Assembly: GCF_002583555.1 (NCBI RefSeq)
Contig: NZ_BEGX01000057.1
Location: 1-64,000 of the forward strand
Length of the DNA: 64,000 nucleotides
Source: Pseudonocardia sp. N23
GTDB lineage: Bacteria; Actinomycetota; Actinomycetes; Mycobacteriales; Pseudonocardiaceae
Reading direction: 5' to 3'
Shown in pieces: positions 36,235-45,310 of this stretch. Position 1 is the first letter of the stretch, and each line of letters begins with the position of its first letter. Both the position numbers and the translations under genes were made by a program. The notes below the pieces were generated by a model. It did not search any database, was not told the origin of the DNA, and saw only the letters and a program-made list of their open reading frames with translations.

Positions 36235-39200
36235 TCACTCGGCTTCCAGGTCGCCCTCGGACTCGAGGTATGCGGTGCGCAGCGCGGCGAGCGTCGACGG
36301 GTCGGGGGCCTCCCACAGGCCGCGGTCGACGGCTTCGAGGAGCCGTTCGGCCATGCCGTGCAGCGCCCACGGGTTCGACTCGGTCAGGAAGGCCCGGTTG
36401 TCCGGGTCGAGGACGTACTCGGCCGTCAGCTTCTCGTACATCCAGTCGGCGACGACGCCGGTCGTGGCGTCGTAGCCGAACAGGTAGTCGACGGTCGCGG
36501 CCATCTCGAAGGCGCCCTTGTAGCCGTGGCGGCGCATCGCGGCGATCCACCGGGGGTTCACCACCCGAGCCCGGAACACCCGCGCAGTCTCCTCCGACAG
36601 CGTCCTGGTGCGGACGGACTCGGGCCGGGTCGAGTCCCCGATGTAGGCCTCGGGCGCGGTGCCGGTCAGCGCGCGGACCGTCGCGACCATGCCGCCGTGG
36701 TACTGGTAGTAGTCGTCGGAGTCGGCGATGTCGTGCTCGCGGGTGTCGGTGTTCTTGGCTGCGACGGCGATGCGCCGGTAGGCGTTCTCCATGTCGTCGC
36801 GGGCGGGGACGCCGTCGAGGCCACGGCCGTAGGCGTAGCCGCCCCACGTCGTGTAGACCTCGGCGAGGTCGGCGTCGCCGCGCCAGTCCCTGGACTCGAC
36901 GAGCTGCAGCAGCCCCGCCCCGTAGGTGCCGGGCTTCGAGCCGAAGACGCGGGTGCGGGCGCGGCGCTCGTCGCCGTGCCGGTCGCGGTCGGCCTGGACG
37001 TGGGCGCGGACGAAGTTCTGGTCGGCGGGCTCCTCGAGGCCCGCGACGAGGGCGACGGCGTCGTCGAGCAGGGCCAGGACGTGCGGGAACGCGTCGCGGA
37101 AGAACCCCGAGATGCGGACGGTGACGTCGATGCGCGGGCGGCCCAGCTCGTCGAGGTCGATCGCCTCCAGCCGCACCACTCGCCGCGACATCTCGTCCCA
37201 CACCGGGCGCACGCCGAGCAGCGCGAACACCTCGGCGACGTCGTCGCCGGAGGTGCGCATCGCGCTCGTGCCCCACACCGAGAGACCGACCGAGCGCGGC
37301 CAGTCGCCGTGGTCGCGGCGGTAGCGCTCCACGAGCGACTCGGCCATCGCCTGCCCGGTCTCCCAGGCCAGCCGGGAGGGTACGGCCTTCGGGTCGACGG
37401 AGTAGAAGTTGCGGCCGGTCGGGAGCACGTTGACCAGACCGCGCAGCGGCGAGCCCGACGGCCCGGCCGGGATGAAGCCGCCGGCGAGGGCGTGGAGGAT
37501 GCGGTCGATCTCGTGGCGGGTGCCGTCGAGGCGCGGTACGACCTCGGTGGCGGCGAAGCGGAGCACGTCCCCGACCGCGACCGGGTCGGCGGGCGAGGAC
37601 ACGGCGATCACGGAGTCGGCCGCGGACGGGTCCCAGCCGGCGGCCTCCATCCCCGCGACGAGTGCGTGTGCCGTCGCTTCCACCGCGTCGGTGCGCGCCT
37701 TCGTCTCCGAGCCGTCCTCGACCAGACCCAGGGCCTCGCGCAGACCCGGGACGTTCTGCTCGCCGCCCCACATCTGCCGGGCCCGCAGCATGGCGAGCAC
37801 GAGGTCGACCCTCTGTGGACCGGACGGCGCCGCGCCGAGGACGTGCAGGCCGTCGCGGATCTGGACGTCCTTGATCTCGCACAGCCAGCCGTCGACGTGG
37901 AGCAGGAAGTCGTCGAACCGGTCCTCCTCCGGGCGCTCCTCCAGTCCCAGGTCGTGGTCGAGCTTCGCGGCCTGCATCAGCGTCCAGATCTGCTGGCGGA
38001 TCGCGGGCAGCTTCGCCGGGTCGAGCGCGGAGATGTTGGCGTGCTCGTCGAGCAGCTGCTCCAGCCGCGAGATGTCGCCGTAGGTCTCGGCGCGGGCCAT
38101 CGGCGGGATCAGGTGGTCGACCAGCGTGGCGTGCGCGCGGCGCTTGGCCTGGGTTCCCTCGCCCGGGTCGTTGACCAGGAACGGATAGACCAGTGGCAGG
38201 TCGCCCAGCGCCGCGTCGGTGCCGCAGGACGCCGACATGCCCAGGGTCTTGCCGGGCAGCCACTCCAGGTTCCCGTGCTTGCCGACGTGCACGATCGCGT
38301 GGGCACCGAAGCCGTCCTCCTCGCGCGGGGCGGCGAGCCACCGGTAGGCGCCCAGGTAATGGTGCGAGGGCGGCAGGTCCGGGTCGTGGTAGATCGCGAC
38401 GGGGTTCTCGCCGAAGCCGCGCGGCGGCTGCACCATCAGCACGACGTTGCCCGCCCGCAGCGCGGCGACGACGATCTCGCCGTCGGGGTCGGCGGAGCGG
38501 TCGACGTAGTGCTCCCCGGGCGCCGGGCCCCAGTGCTTCTCGACGCCATCGGTCAGCTCGACGGGCAGCCGCTCGAACCAGGAGCGGTAGCGGGCCGCGG
38601 AGATGCGGACCGGGTTGCCCGCGAGCTGCTCCTCGGTGAGCCAGTCCGGGTCCTGCCCGCCCGCCGCGATGAGCGCGTGGATCAGCGCGTCGCCGTCCTG
38701 CTCGGCGACACCGGGGAGCTCCCCGACGTCGTAGCCGGCCTCGGCCATGGCGCGCAGCAGCGCGACCGTCGAGGCCGGGGTGTCGAGCCCGACGGCGTTG
38801 CCGATCCGGGCGTGCTTGGTCGGGTACGCCGAGAGCATCACGACGATCCGCTTGTCCGCGTTGGGGATCCGGCGCAGCATCGCGTGCCGCACGGCGATCC
38901 CGGCGACACGGGCCGCCCGCTCGGGGTCGGCCACGTACACCGACAGGCCGTCGGCGTCGATCTCCTTGAACGAGAACGGCACCGTGATCAGCCGGCCGTC
39001 GAACTCGGGGACGGCCACCTGGGTGGCCACGTCGAGCGGGGTCATCCCGTCGTCTGAGGACGCCCACGTCGCACGGCTGCTCGTGAGGCAGAGGCCCTGC
39101 AGGATCGGCACGTCGAGCGCGGCGAGCTCGGCGACGTCCCAGGCCTCGTCGTCGCCACCGGCCTGCGCGGACGCGGGCTTGGTCCCGCCCGCGGCGAGCA

Positions 39201-39843
39201 CGGTGACGACCATGGCGTCGGCGGCACGCAACGTCGTCAGCAGCTCGGGCGGGGCCTGGCGCAGCGACGCGCAGTACACCGGCAGCGCCCTGGCCCCGGC
39301 GTCCTCGATCGCGGTGCACAGCGCCTCGACGTAGCCGGTGTTCCCGGCGAGCTGCTGGGCGCGGTAGTAGAGGACGGCGACGGTCGGCCCGTCGAGGTCC
39401 GCGGGCGCGTCGCGTTCCAGGACGCCCCAGGCGGGCAGGTCGGCGGGCGGGTCGAAGCCCTCGCCGGTGAGCAGCACGGTGTCGGACAGGAACGCCGCGA
39501 GCTGGGCGAGGTTCTCGGTGCCGCCCTGGGCGAGGTAGGCGTGGGCCTGCGCCGCGACGCCCGCCGGCACCGTCGACAGCTCCATCATCTCCGCGTCCGG
39601 CGCCATCTCCCCGCCGAGCGCGACGACCGGTCGGCCCGACGCGAGCACCGCGTCGAGGCCGTCCTCCCAGTACCGACGACCACCCAGGATGCGCACGACG
39701 ACGACGTCGGCGCCGTCGAGCAGCGCCGGGAGCTCGTCGGTGAGGGTGCGGGCGGGGTTCGCGAGCCGGAACGGCGCGCCGCCGGCGCGGGCGGACAGCA
39801 GATCGGTGTCCGACGTCGAGAGCAGCAGGATCATCGGCCGCAC
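36235..39843 (-). CDS. cobN: Cobaltochelatase subunit CobN
   Basis: A 1202-residue large subunit that inserts cobalt into hydrogenobyrinic acid a,c-diamide in the aerobic B12 pathway. Full-length match to the CobN/BchH/ChlH family: MILLLSTSDTDLL start, HVGKHGNLEWLPGKTLGMS, LRGLVNVLPTGRNFYSVDPK, YRRDHGDWPRSVGLSVWGTS, MRTSGDDVAEVFALLGVRP and C-terminal GYKGAFEMAATVDYLFGYD. GTG 39843 lies inside a small CACCGC-GTA-GCGGTG hairpin; ATG 39834 is the other possible start. The AAA+ partners (CobS/CobT or ChlI/D type) are not in the window. A cobalamin riboswitch lies upstream on the same strand. Confidence 0.96.
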   Translation of the reverse strand: MRPMILLLSTSDTDLLSARAGGAPFRLANPARTLTDELPALLDGADVVVVRILGGRRYWEDGLDAVLASGRPVVALGGEMAPDAEMMELSTVPAGVAAQAHAYLAQGGTENLAQLAAFLSDTVLLTGEGFDPPADLPAWGVLERDAPADLDGPTVAVLYYRAQQLAGNTGYVEALCTAIEDAGARALPVYCASLRQAPPELLTTLRAADAMVVTVLAAGGTKPASAQAGGDDEAWDVAELAALDVPILQGLCLTSSRATWASSDDGMTPLDVATQVAVPEFDGRLITVPFSFKEIDADGLSVYVADPERAARVAGIAVRHAMLRRIPNADKRIVVMLSAYPTKHARIGNAVGLDTPASTVALLRAMAEAGYDVGELPGVAEQDGDALIHALIAAGGQDPDWLTEEQLAGNPVRISAARYRSWFERLPVELTDGVEKHWGPAPGEHYVDRSADPDGEIVVAALRAGNVVLMVQPPRGFGENPVAIYHDPDLPPSHHYLGAYRWLAAPREEDGFGAHAIVHVGKHGNLEWLPGKTLGMSASCGTDAALGDLPLVYPFLVNDPGEGTQAKRRAHATLVDHLIPPMARAETYGDISRLEQLLDEHANISALDPAKLPAIRQQIWTLMQAAKLDHDLGLEERPEEDRFDDFLLHVDGWLCEIKDVQIRDGLHVLGAAPSGPQRVDLVLAMLRARQMWGGEQNVPGLREALGLVEDGSETKARTDAVEATAHALVAGMEAAGWDPSAADSVIAVSSPADPVAVGDVLRFAATEVVPRLDGTRHEIDRILHALAGGFIPAGPSGSPLRGLVNVLPTGRNFYSVDPKAVPSRLAWETGQAMAESLVERYRRDHGDWPRSVGLSVWGTSAMRTSGDDVAEVFALLGVRPVWDEMSRRVVRLEAIDLDELGRPRIDVTVRISGFFRDAFPHVLALLDDAVALVAGLEEPADQNFVRAHVQADRDRHGDERRARTRVFGSKPGTYGAGLLQLVESRDWRGDADLAEVYTTWGGYAYGRGLDGVPARDDMENAYRRIAVAAKNTDTREHDIADSDDYYQYHGGMVATVRALTGTAPEAYIGDSTRPESVRTRTLSEETARVFRARVVNPRWIAAMRRHGYKGAFEMAATVDYLFGYDATTGVVADWMYEKLTAEYVLDPDNRAFLTESNPWALHGMAERLLEAVDRGLWEAPDPSTLAALRTAYLESEGDLEAE

Positions 39844-39914
39844 CGCGTAGCGGTGTGCCGGAACGGCGTCAGGGGGCGCATGGCCGGGCCTTCCTCGGGA
39901 TCCTCGTCCCGGGT

Positions 39915-40075
39915 GGGGTGGGTCGGCGGGCAGGTGAGTGTCCTGGCTCCCGGATCGGCGCTCGCCCCGGCCTTCCGGGCTCGCGCCCGTGGCCGTCGGT
40001 GGGGTCCGCTCCCCGGTGACAGTGGCGGGACCGCGCCGGAATCACACCGGCTTCCTCGCTCCCGCCCGCCATGAA
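39915..40075 (-). promoter_or_regulatory. Cobalamin (AdoCbl) riboswitch
   Basis: Reading the - strand, the order is AGGAAGCCGGTG, GATTCCGGCGCGGTCCCGCC followed by ACTGT (the B12 box region) and further down GAGCCAGGACAC-TCACCTGCC. These are the conserved elements of the cobalamin riboswitch. It precedes cobN by about 70 bases, so high B12 should repress cobN. A GGGACGAGGATCCC hairpin follows. cobG starts divergently about 130 bases away and is not under it. Confidence 0.92.
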
Positions 40076-40193
40076 GTTGTTCGTGAGATTTCCTCGTGCG
40101 TGCCACCTCACTGTCCGCAACGGCCCGTCCACACGTCAAGCCGAGCGGCCCGGGAGTGACGATCGGCTCCCGCCACGCCCGCAATGCGGTGTT

Positions 40194-40199
40194 TACAGT
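40194..40199 (+). promoter_or_regulatory. -10 box of cobG
   Basis: TACAGT ends 7 bases before the GTG at 40207; a leaderless cobG transcript is likely. Confidence 0.5.
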
Positions 40200-40206
40200 G
40201 ACGGCC

Positions 40207-41394
40207 GTGTCCCCGCCCGTCGTCCAGCCCCCGCGCGTGCGCGCCGATGCCTGCCCCGGCGTCCTCGCCCCGCACGACGCGGCCGACGGTGCACTCGCCC
40301 GTATCCGGCTGCCCGGCGGGGTGCTCACCAGGGCGGCGGCGCGGGCCGTCGCCGACTGCGCGCGCCACCACGGAGACGGTGCTGCGCACCTGACCTCGCG
40401 GGGCAACCTGCAGCTGCGCGGTCTGCGCCGCGACGACCCCGACGCACTGTCGATGCTGGTCGCGGCCGGCCTCGTGCCGTCCTCGACGCACGAGCGGGTG
40501 CGCAACGTCCTCGCCTCGCCCCTGTCGGGGATCGCCGGCGGGCTCGCCGACGTCCGGGGCGTCGCCGCCCGGCTCGACGCCGCACTGTGCGCCTCCCCCA
40601 CCCTCGCCGGGCTGTCCGGCCGGTTCCTCTTCGCGATCGACGACGGCCGCGGCGACGTCGCCGCCCAGGCCCCCGACCTCTGCTGGCGGGCCCGGACGGC
40701 GACGTCGGGCACGTTGCTGGTGGCGGGCACGCCGATCGGCGCCGTCCCACTGACCGGCGTGGTCGACGTCCTGGTCGCGGCAGCGGAGGCGTTCGCCGGG
40801 ATGAGCGGGGCGGCGTGGCGCACGGCAGAGGTTCTCGACGCCCCGGGGCGGATCGCCGCGAGCGTCTTCGGCAACGAACAGCACAGTGGCGCCACCGAGT
40901 GGCACGACGGCGCCGTCCGGACGGTTCCGGAGGTCGGGCAGGTACTGCGCGACGACGGTCGTGCCGCGCTCGTCGTCGCTCCCGTGCTCGGTGAGCTCGC
41001 CGCCGACGACCTGCGGCTGCTCGCGCGGCTCTCGCCGGAGGTGCTCGTCACGCCGTGGCGGACGCTCGTGCTGCCGCGCGGCGGCGCCGCGGAGCGCCGC
41101 GCCCTCGCCGCGGCGGGGTTCGCCGTCGACGCCGGCTCGCCCGTCGCGAAGGTCAGCGCGTGCGCAGGGTCGCCCGGGTGCGCGAAGTCGCTGGCCGACG
41201 TCCGTTCCCACGCCCGGACGCTGACCGTCACCGCAGGGAGCCGGACCCACGTCGTCGGCTGCGAGCGGCGCTGCGGCGCCCCGCACGGCCCGCACCGCGC
41301 GGTCGTGGCGCGGGCGGGCGGCAGCTACGAGACCACCGACGTCGTGGGTGGCGACGGTCGCCACTCACAGGGCAGTTCCGGAAGGACCGCATGA
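40207..41394 (+). CDS. cobG: Precorrin-3B synthase
   Basis: A 395-residue nitrite/sulfite reductase-like monooxygenase that converts precorrin-3A to precorrin-3B. The N-terminal half-domain has LTSRGNLQLRGLRRDD. The [4Fe-4S]/siroheme-type Cys pattern is CAGSPGC followed by VVGCERRCGAPHGP. GTG 40207 (VSPPVVQPP) was chosen from the -10 box; an upstream ATG in frame lies inside the divergent promoter region. The last 17 codons come from a dispersed palindromic repeat plus a coupling sequence, so the C-terminus is extended relative to the conserved core. The stop overlaps the cobH ATG. Confidence 0.9.
   Translation: MSPPVVQPPRVRADACPGVLAPHDAADGALARIRLPGGVLTRAAARAVADCARHHGDGAAHLTSRGNLQLRGLRRDDPDALSMLVAAGLVPSSTHERVRNVLASPLSGIAGGLADVRGVAARLDAALCASPTLAGLSGRFLFAIDDGRGDVAAQAPDLCWRARTATSGTLLVAGTPIGAVPLTGVVDVLVAAAEAFAGMSGAAWRTAEVLDAPGRIAASVFGNEQHSGATEWHDGAVRTVPEVGQVLRDDGRAALVVAPVLGELAADDLRLLARLSPEVLVTPWRTLVLPRGGAAERRALAAAGFAVDAGSPVAKVSACAGSPGCAKSLADVRSHARTLTVTAGSRTHVVGCERRCGAPHGPHRAVVARAGGSYETTDVVGGDGRHSQGSSGRTA
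41344..41368. repeat. Dispersed palindromic repeat, copy B, inside cobG 3' end
   Basis: GTGGGTGGCGA-CGG-TCGCCACTCAC: 11-bp arms with one G-T pair. It shares the TCGCCACTCAC half with copies A and C but lacks their middle. It encodes VVGGDGRHSQ at the end of CobG. Confidence 0.7.
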
Positions 41395-42017
41395 CCAGCA
41401 CGTACATCCGCGACGGTGCCGAGATCTACCGGCAGTCGTTCGCGACGATCCGTGCCGAGGCCGATCTCTCGCAGCTGCCCGACGACGTCGCCTACGTCGC
41501 AGTGCGCATGATCCACGCGTGCGGGCAGGTCGATCTCGTCGACGACATCGCCGCGTCCGCCGGGGCGGTGACGGCGGCCCGGGAGGCCCTGCGGGCCGGG
41601 GCGCCGATCCTGTGCGACGCCATGATGGTCGCCGCGGGCGTCACCCGGGCCCGGCTGCCCCGCGACAACGACGTGATCTGCACGCTGCGCGACGAGCGCG
41701 TCCCCGCGCTGGCCGCGGAGCTGGGCAACACCCGGTCGGCAGCGGCGCTGGAGCTGTGGCGGCCGCACCTCGACGGCGCGGTCGTCGCCATCGGGAACGC
41801 CCCGACGGCGCTGTTCCACCTGCTCGACATGATCGATGCGGGCGCGCCGCGCCCCGCGGCGGTCCTGGGCATCCCGGTCGGGTTCATCGGTGCCGCCGAG
41901 TCGAAGCAGGCCCTGGCCGCCCGGACCGACCTCGAACACGTCGTGGTGCACGGGCGCCGGGGCGGATCGGCCATCACCGCGGCGGCGCTCAACGCGCTGG
42001 CGAGCGAGCAGGAGTGA
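41391..42017 (+). CDS. cobH: Precorrin-8X methylmutase
   Basis: A 208-residue CobH/CbiC enzyme that moves a methyl group from C-11 to C-12, giving hydrogenobyrinic acid. Motifs: IYRQSFATIRAEADL, VAVRMIHACGQVDLVDDI (with the catalytic-region His), GAPILCDAMMVAAGV and GNAPTALFHLLDMI. The ATG overlaps the cobG stop and follows GGAAGGACCGC. Length is standard. Confidence 0.95.
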   Translation: MTSTYIRDGAEIYRQSFATIRAEADLSQLPDDVAYVAVRMIHACGQVDLVDDIAASAGAVTAAREALRAGAPILCDAMMVAAGVTRARLPRDNDVICTLRDERVPALAAELGNTRSAAALELWRPHLDGAVVAIGNAPTALFHLLDMIDAGAPRPAAVLGIPVGFIGAAESKQALAARTDLEHVVVHGRRGGSAITAAALNALASEQE

Positions 42018-42019
42018 AC

Positions 42020-43549
42020 GTGAGCGGGACCCTCTACGGGGTGGGCGTCGGGCCGGGCGACCCGGAGCTGGTGACGGTCAAGGCCGCGCGGCTGATCGGG
42101 GCCGCCGACGTCGTCGCCTACCACGCGGCACGGCACGGCCGGTCGATCGCGCGCCGCATCGCCGAGCCGTACCTGCGCGACGAGCAGGTCGAGGAGGCGC
42201 TGGTCTACCCCGTCACGACGGAGACCACCGACCATCCCGGCGGCTACCAGGGCGCCATCGACGAGTTCTACGCCGAGGCCGCCGCCCGGCTCGCGACGCA
42301 TCTGGCGGCGGGCCGTGACGTCGTGCTGCTCGCCGAGGGCGACCCGCTGTTCTACGGCTCCTACATGCACATGCACAAGCGGCTGACCCCACGGTTCCGG
42401 GCCGTCGTGGTGCCGGGCGTGACATCGGTGAGCGCGGCGTCGGCGGCCCTGGGCCGCCCGCTCGTGGAGCGAGACGAGGTACTGACCGTCCTGCCCGGCA
42501 CCCTGCCGCGCGCCGAGCTCGCCCGCCGGCTCGCCGCGACCGACTCGGCCGCGGTGATGAAGCTGGGCCGGACCTTCGACAACGTCCGCGGCGCGCTGGC
42601 CGACGCGGGACGCCTCGACGACGCGTACTACGTCGAGCGCGCGACCACCGACGGCGAGCGCACCGCACCGCTGGCCGACGTCGACGCCACCGACGTGCCG
42701 TACTTCTCGATCGCGATCGTCCCGGGCCGGGTCGCCTCCAGCGTCCCGCCCGACGTCCCGGACGCCGCCTCCCCCGCGCCCCACCGTGCCGTCGCGCCCG
42801 TGGGCCCCGGCGAGGTCGTCGTCGTCGGGACGGGACCCGCGGGGCGCGACTGGCTGACCCCGCAGACCGCGGCTGCGCTCGCCGAGGCCGACGACCTCGT
42901 CGGCTACGGCCCCTACCTCGACCGGGTCGCGCCCAACCCACGCCAGACCCGGCACGCCTCCGACAACCGCGTCGAGGCCGACCGTGCGGCGCTGGCGCTC
43001 GACCTGGCCGCTGCGGGCCGGCGCGTCGTCGTCGTGTCCGCCGGGGACCCGGGCGTGTTCGCGATGGCCACCGCGGTGCTCGAGGTCGCGAGCGAGCCCA
43101 CGTACTCCGACGTGCCCGTGCGGGTGCTGCCGGGGATGTCGGCCGCGCAGGCCGTCGCGGCGGCCGTCGGGGCTCCGCTGGGCCACGACCACGCGCTGAT
43201 CTCCTTGTCGGACAGGCTCAAGCCGTGGGAGGTCGTCACCGAGCGCCTCGTCGCGGCGGCGCGGGCCGACCTGGTCATCGCGATCTACAACCCGCGCTCG
43301 AACGCCCGTCCGTGGCAGCTGGGCGCGGCCCGTGACGTGCTGCTGGAGCACCGCGACGGCGACACCCCCGTCGTACTCGGGCGTGACGTCGGCGGTGCGG
43401 GGCAACGGATCGTCGTGACGACGCTCGCCGAGCTCGACCCCACCGACGTCGACATGCGGACCCTGGTGATCATCGGGTCGTCGGCCACCCGGGTCGTGGC
43501 GCGCGGTGCCGGGACGACCGTCTTCACCCCACGCCACTACGGCGCCTGA
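42020..43549 (+). CDS. cobIJ: Precorrin-2 C20- / precorrin-3B C17-methyltransferase fusion
   Basis: A 509-residue bifunctional protein. The N-terminal half (residues about 1-240) is CobI, with GVGVGPGDPELVTVKA, LAEGDPLFYGSYMHMH and VVPGVTSVSAASAALG. The C-terminal half (from about 265) is CobJ, with GTGPAGRDWLTPQTAAAL, VSAGDPGVFAMA and IYNPRSNARPWQLG. Each half has the SAM-binding GDP loop of tetrapyrrole methylases. CobI-CobJ fusions are known in actinomycetes. GTG 42020 is supported by AGGAG 5 bases upstream; GTG 42014 overlapping the cobH stop is the alternative. Confidence 0.95.
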   Translation: MSGTLYGVGVGPGDPELVTVKAARLIGAADVVAYHAARHGRSIARRIAEPYLRDEQVEEALVYPVTTETTDHPGGYQGAIDEFYAEAAARLATHLAAGRDVVLLAEGDPLFYGSYMHMHKRLTPRFRAVVVPGVTSVSAASAALGRPLVERDEVLTVLPGTLPRAELARRLAATDSAAVMKLGRTFDNVRGALADAGRLDDAYYVERATTDGERTAPLADVDATDVPYFSIAIVPGRVASSVPPDVPDAASPAPHRAVAPVGPGEVVVVGTGPAGRDWLTPQTAAALAEADDLVGYGPYLDRVAPNPRQTRHASDNRVEADRAALALDLAAAGRRVVVVSAGDPGVFAMATAVLEVASEPTYSDVPVRVLPGMSAAQAVAAAVGAPLGHDHALISLSDRLKPWEVVTERLVAAARADLVIAIYNPRSNARPWQLGAARDVLLEHRDGDTPVVLGRDVGGAGQRIVVTTLAELDPTDVDMRTLVIIGSSATRVVARGAGTTVFTPRHYGA

Positions 43550-43746
43550 GCCGCTCGCGCGGTGCGTCGACGGTCCTTCCGGGACGGCGCTACCGCACCG
43601 GAGCGACCGAGGTCGAACACCGCGAGCAGCTGCCCGACGGCGCTCCTGGCGCGCTCGGGTGCGCCGGCCTGCAGCCAGCCCTCGGTCCACAGCTCCTCGC
43701 GGCGCTGCAGGAAGTCGATGATCAGGTCGTTGTGCCCAGCACAACC
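43537..43746 (-). pseudogene. Possible 3' gene remnant downstream of cobK
   Basis: A frame with coding-like composition, read on the - strand, with NDLIIDFLQRREELWTEG and RARSAVGQLLAVFDLG, ending at a TAG inside the cobIJ end. No ATG, GTG or TTG start exists in this frame after the preceding stop; only CTG is available. It could be a degraded gene tail or a chance frame. No family was recognised. Confidence 0.3.
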
Positions 43747-43751
43747 ATCCG

Positions 43752-44510
43752 TCAGACCTCCAGGCGGTCACGCACCCACGCCACCGTGTCCTCGACCGTC
43801 GCGACGAGCTCCACTCCGGGCCCCGTGGGCAGCGGCGGGCGGCGCTGCACGACGACGGGGATCCGGGCGTCGCGGGCGGCCATCAGTTTCGCCGCCGTCA
43901 TGATCCCGCCGCTGTCCTTGGTGACGAGGACGTCGATGCGGTGCTGCTCCAGCAGATCGCGTTCGCCGTCGACGGTGAACGGGCCACGGGCCAGCAGCAC
44001 CTCGGCGTGGCGGGGCACCGGCGGCTCCGGCGGGTCGACCGCGCGGACCAGGAACCACAGGTCGAGGTCGGCGAACGCCGCGAGGTCCTGGCGGCCCGTG
44101 GTGAGGAACACCCGGCGGCCCAGGTCGGGCAGCAGTTCCGCCGCCTCGGTCGGGGTGCGCACCCAGTGCCACAGGTCGCCCGGCCCCGCCGTCCAGCCGG
44201 GACGGCTCAGCACCAGCAGCGGCGTCGCCGTGGTCGCACACGCGCGCACCGCGTGCGCCGTGATCCGCGCCGCGAACGGGTGCGTGGCGTCGACGACGGC
44301 GTCGACCCTGTTGTCGCGCAACCACTGCGCGAGCCCGGCGGTGCCGCCGAACCCGCCGATGCGGACCTCGCCCGGCGGCAGCGACGGAGCCTTCACCCGG
44401 CCCGCGAGCGACGACACCACCCGCAGCCCGGGCGTCGTGACGAGCGCGCCCGCCACCCGGCGGGCCTCTCCGGTCCCGCCGAGGACGAGCAGCGTGCTCA
44501 GGATCGGCAC
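43752..44510 (-). CDS. cobK: Precorrin-6A reductase
   Basis: A 252-residue NADPH-dependent enzyme reducing precorrin-6A. N-terminal LLVLGGTGEARRVAGAL is the nucleotide-binding start; VDAVVDATHPFAARITAHAV, then LVTKDSGGIMTAAKLMAARD and PVVVQRRPPLP are CobK/CbiJ signatures. The GTG start lies 13 bases inside the end of cobM, indicating coupling. Last gene of cobL-cobM-cobK. Confidence 0.94.
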   Translation of the reverse strand: MPILSTLLVLGGTGEARRVAGALVTTPGLRVVSSLAGRVKAPSLPPGEVRIGGFGGTAGLAQWLRDNRVDAVVDATHPFAARITAHAVRACATTATPLLVLSRPGWTAGPGDLWHWVRTPTEAAELLPDLGRRVFLTTGRQDLAAFADLDLWFLVRAVDPPEPPVPRHAEVLLARGPFTVDGERDLLEQHRIDVLVTKDSGGIMTAAKLMAARDARIPVVVQRRPPLPTGPGVELVATVEDTVAWVRDRLEV

Positions 44511-45241
44511 CGCGCGTCGGAGTAGAGGTGGGAGTCGGGGAAGTGCTCCGCGGCCAGGGCCGGCCCGACGATGACGACGGCGGTCCGCTCGATGCCCGCC
44601 TCCCGCACCGCGGCGGCGATGCCGTCGAGACGCCCGCGCAGCACGATCTGGTGCTCGCGGCCGGCGTGGGCGACGACGGCCGCGGGGCAGTCGGGGCCGT
44701 GCACGTCGAGCAGCTCCTTCACGACCTCCTCGATGCGGTGCACCGCGAGATGAGCCACGACCGTGCCGGCCGCCCGGGTCAGCTCGCCGATGCCCTCCCC
44801 CTCGGGCATCGGGGTGGCGCGGGCGGCGATGCGGGTCAGGGTCACGGTCTGGGCGACCGTCGGCACCGTCAGCTCGCGGCGCAGTGCCGCGGCCGCAGCG
44901 GCGTAGGCGGGCACCCCGGGGCACACGTCGTAGGGGATGTCGAGGGTGTCGAGACGGCGCATCTGCTCGGCCATCGCGGAGAACACCGACGGGTCGCCGG
45001 ACGCGAGACGGGCGACGTCGAGGCCGTGGGTGTGCGCGCGGACCATCTCGTCGACGATGTCGTCGAGTGTCATCAGCGCGCTGTCGACGAGCCGCGCCCC
45101 GGGTGGGCAGAACTCCAGCATCTCCGGCGGCACGAGACTGCCCGCGTAGACGCACACCGGGGAGGCGGCGATCAGGTCGCGCCCGCGCAGGGTCAGCAGG
45201 TCGGGGGCACCGGGGCCCGCGCCGATGAAGTGGACGGTCAC
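44498..45241 (-). CDS. cobM: Precorrin-4 C11-methyltransferase
   Basis: A 247-residue SAM-dependent tetrapyrrole methylase. Motifs: VHFIGAGPGAPDLLTLRG, CVYAGSLVPPEMLEFCPP (typical of CobM/CbiF), RLASGDPSVFSAMAEQ, GVPAYAAAAAALRRELTVP and VVAHAGREHQIVLRG. The GTG start lies immediately after the last unit of a 14-bp tandem repeat that separates it from cobL. There is no other obvious ribosome-binding site, so its initiation may depend on coupling through that repeat. Confidence 0.94.
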   Translation of the reverse strand: MTVHFIGAGPGAPDLLTLRGRDLIAASPVCVYAGSLVPPEMLEFCPPGARLVDSALMTLDDIVDEMVRAHTHGLDVARLASGDPSVFSAMAEQMRRLDTLDIPYDVCPGVPAYAAAAAALRRELTVPTVAQTVTLTRIAARATPMPEGEGIGELTRAAGTVVAHLAVHRIEEVVKELLDVHGPDCPAAVVAHAGREHQIVLRGRLDGIAAAVREAGIERTAVVIVGPALAAEHFPDSHLYSDARCRS

Positions 45242-45310
45242 GGGTTCACGCTCACGGGTTCACGCTCACAGGTTCACGCTCACGGGTTCACGCTCATGGG
45301 GTCACGCTCC
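45241..45310. repeat. 14-bp tandem repeat linking cobL and cobM
   Basis: Four near-identical units of CGGGTTCACGCTCA (45241-45296; the third unit differs by one base) and a fifth degenerate unit to 45310. On the coding strand each unit reads TGAGCGTGAACCCG, so it carries GTGA-type start/stop overlaps. The cobL stop TGA is inside the fourth unit, and the cobM start resembles a further unit. Confidence 0.9.

Noticed and set aside
36196..39057. 953-codon + strand open frame opposite cobN
   Set aside because: Antisense shadow; its only structured part is the palindromic repeat.
45241..45310. Tandem repeat considered as CRISPR or iteron origin
   Set aside because: Units are directly adjacent with no spacers and lie at a gene junction with no replication gene.
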